From positions 1 through 63,703 of the forward strand of contig JANQSF010000014.1 in assembly GCA_028284155.1 (NCBI GenBank): a stretch of DNA of 63,703 bases. The letters run 5' to 3'. Every line of letters begins with the position of its first letter. The first letter of the stretch is position 1. A program made the translations under genes and the position numbers. This stretch comes from Phycisphaeraceae bacterium (GTDB taxonomy: Bacteria; Planctomycetota; Phycisphaerae; Phycisphaerales; Phycisphaeraceae). The notes beneath the pieces are model-generated. The model searched no databases and was not told where the DNA came from. It saw nothing but the letters and a program-made list of their open reading frames with translations. This document shows, in pieces, positions 62,803 to 63,703 of the stretch.

Positions 62803-63703
62803 AGCCACGCCTGGGCCACGATGGTGCGTCCCTGTGGCGAAGGCTCCGCGTGCCACAGCCGGTCTACCAATACCCGATCTGAGGTATGTCGCTTGACTCG
62901 TTTGCCCAAGGCATACGCCGCGCGACCGCTGACCTGACCAAGGCACCCACGCCGTCCGTCCCCCCTCCCCGTGTGGGCTCGGTTTCTCGCGCAGCCATAT
63001 GCCCGCAAACGGTTTAACCCAACGCATCGGTTTGTCCGCCGGTTGTCCGCCCCCTCGATGGCGCGACGTCAGGCCGTGTTGACCCGCAGAGCGGACACGC
63101 GCGGTCACGTGCGACCGTCCGTCTGCGACGCCGTCTAATAAGGTGCAAGTCGGTTGCATACCACATTGGGGCGTGCGCCCGTGCTTGTGCGCACGCACGG
63201 CGCAACCTTCTGAAGAACGCGCCCTAAGCGCCACGGAGTCAACGTCTTTCCAATTCGGAGTTAACAGCGATCCATCGGGTAAACCGCCCGCCCCCGTGCG
63301 CTCAAGTTGCGCAGCCGCGCCCCGGGCGACAAGTCGGTTCACGAACGACGCCGACCAGGCGGACAACCGACCCATGAACCGGAGGTCATAACCACCGAGG
63401 TCACCGAGAACACCGAGATCGGAACAAGAGGAGCAAAGCAGCAAAACAGGAGATCAGAAACGGACATGAATCAGAAGTTTGTTGATGCCCGAAATCCACC
63501 GCTCCCATGCTCCCCGCCTCTTCCTCATCTCGACGTCCTCGGCGCCCTCGGTGGTAAACCCCGATTTGATTCGCGTTCCCCCAACGCCCCTTACCCGCCA
63601 GCCGCACACTTTGCAAAGCCAAAGTGTGGCACCCGACACCCGCACGCATCCCCCAAACTCGAGCACCGCCATGCCCCACCCCCCCCCCCCCCCCCCCCCC
63701 CGC
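62803..63703. repeat. Terminal gap with repeats and poly-C, no gene seen
   Basis: These 901 bases have no convincing gene. A hairpin CTGTGGCGAAGG/GTGCCACAG is at 62832-62858. Period-9 arms (63390-63420 and 63531-63558, unit CACCGAGAA) match the family at 15418-15694. A CACACTTTG arm (63603-63634) matches 1041-1158. A run of 23 C (63679-63701) ends the window. Confidence 0.7.
63679..63701. other. Poly-C run at window end
   Basis: Twenty-three consecutive C within two bases of the end. A homopolymer this long and abrupt at the edge is more typical of a sequencing or assembly artefact than of real DNA. Confidence 0.6.

Noticed and set aside
60412..63444. A 1010-codon open frame on the minus strand opposite the vWA gene
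   Set aside because: It runs through the intergenic repeats and the antisense of a gene with signal peptide, ribosome-binding site and known domain. Its sequence is Arg/Gly/Val-rich without any motif, as expected for antisense of GC-rich codons.

Overview
The window reads as chromosomal DNA of a GC-rich planctomycete, most likely of the Phycisphaerae. The indications are a PEP-CTERM surface protein, a very large CxxCH cytochrome of the type common in Planctomycetes/Verrucomicrobia, a Cys-type sulfatase, a pseudopilin with an H-X9-DG tail, small zinc-ribbon membrane proteins, sigma-54, and gene starts that mix ATG and GTG. This placement comes from gene content only.

Layout. 1-6927: rRNA methyltransferase (RsmJ-like), RNase Z-like hydrolase, tRNA-Cys, PEP-CTERM protein, peroxiredoxin-like protein, two unknowns and a double GNAT protein. 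6928-11731: dnaA behind a probable DnaA-box cluster (candidate oriC), then tdh and kbl for threonine breakdown. 11845-17182: a secreted CxxCH dehydrogenase-like protein and a sulfatase, both on the minus strand. 17379-27954: a nitrate assimilation operon behind a consensus sigma-54 promoter: NarK transporter, beta-barrel porin, iron-sulfur/membrane-anchor fusion, molybdopterin nitrate reductase, siroheme nitrite reductase, and an FeS-FAD reductase. 28026-34973: pseudopilin and a tripartite RND efflux operon. 35128-41305: tRNA-Ala, a small zinc-ribbon gene, metH, uppP and an alcohol dehydrogenase. 41565-47588: rpoN, recR, a BFD-like ferredoxin, a CPBP protease and purQ. 47703-53447: a block of small, mostly unknown genes separated by palindromes. 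53563-62802: a secreted FAD oxidoreductase, a small carboxypeptidase-regulatory-like protein, a fused 2-oxoacid:ferredoxin oxidoreductase with TPP motif, and a HEAT/von Willebrand A protein. 62803-63703 holds repeats but no convincing gene, and ends in poly-C.

How the parts connect. The nitrate operon is a coherent pathway: porin and NarK bring nitrate in, the molybdoenzyme reduces it to nitrite, and the siroheme enzyme makes ammonium using electrons from the FeS-FAD reductase. rpoN, about 24 kb away, encodes the sigma factor expected to read its promoter. tdh and kbl together convert threonine to glycine and acetyl-CoA. MFP, RND and TolC overlap by 4 bases at each junction.

The most striking non-gene signal is in the intergenic DNA. 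Nearly every long gap carries long inverted repeats. Some arms are degenerate tandem arrays of 7-, 8- or 9-base units (like cyanobacterial STRR repeats). Others are palindromes headed by GTAG (like REP elements mobilised by RAYT transposases). Several families recur at two or three places. No transposase is present in the window. Second-tier signals are a tRNA-Cys with a class-II (serine-like) long variable arm and three DnaA-box-like sites at exact 20-base spacing in front of dnaA.
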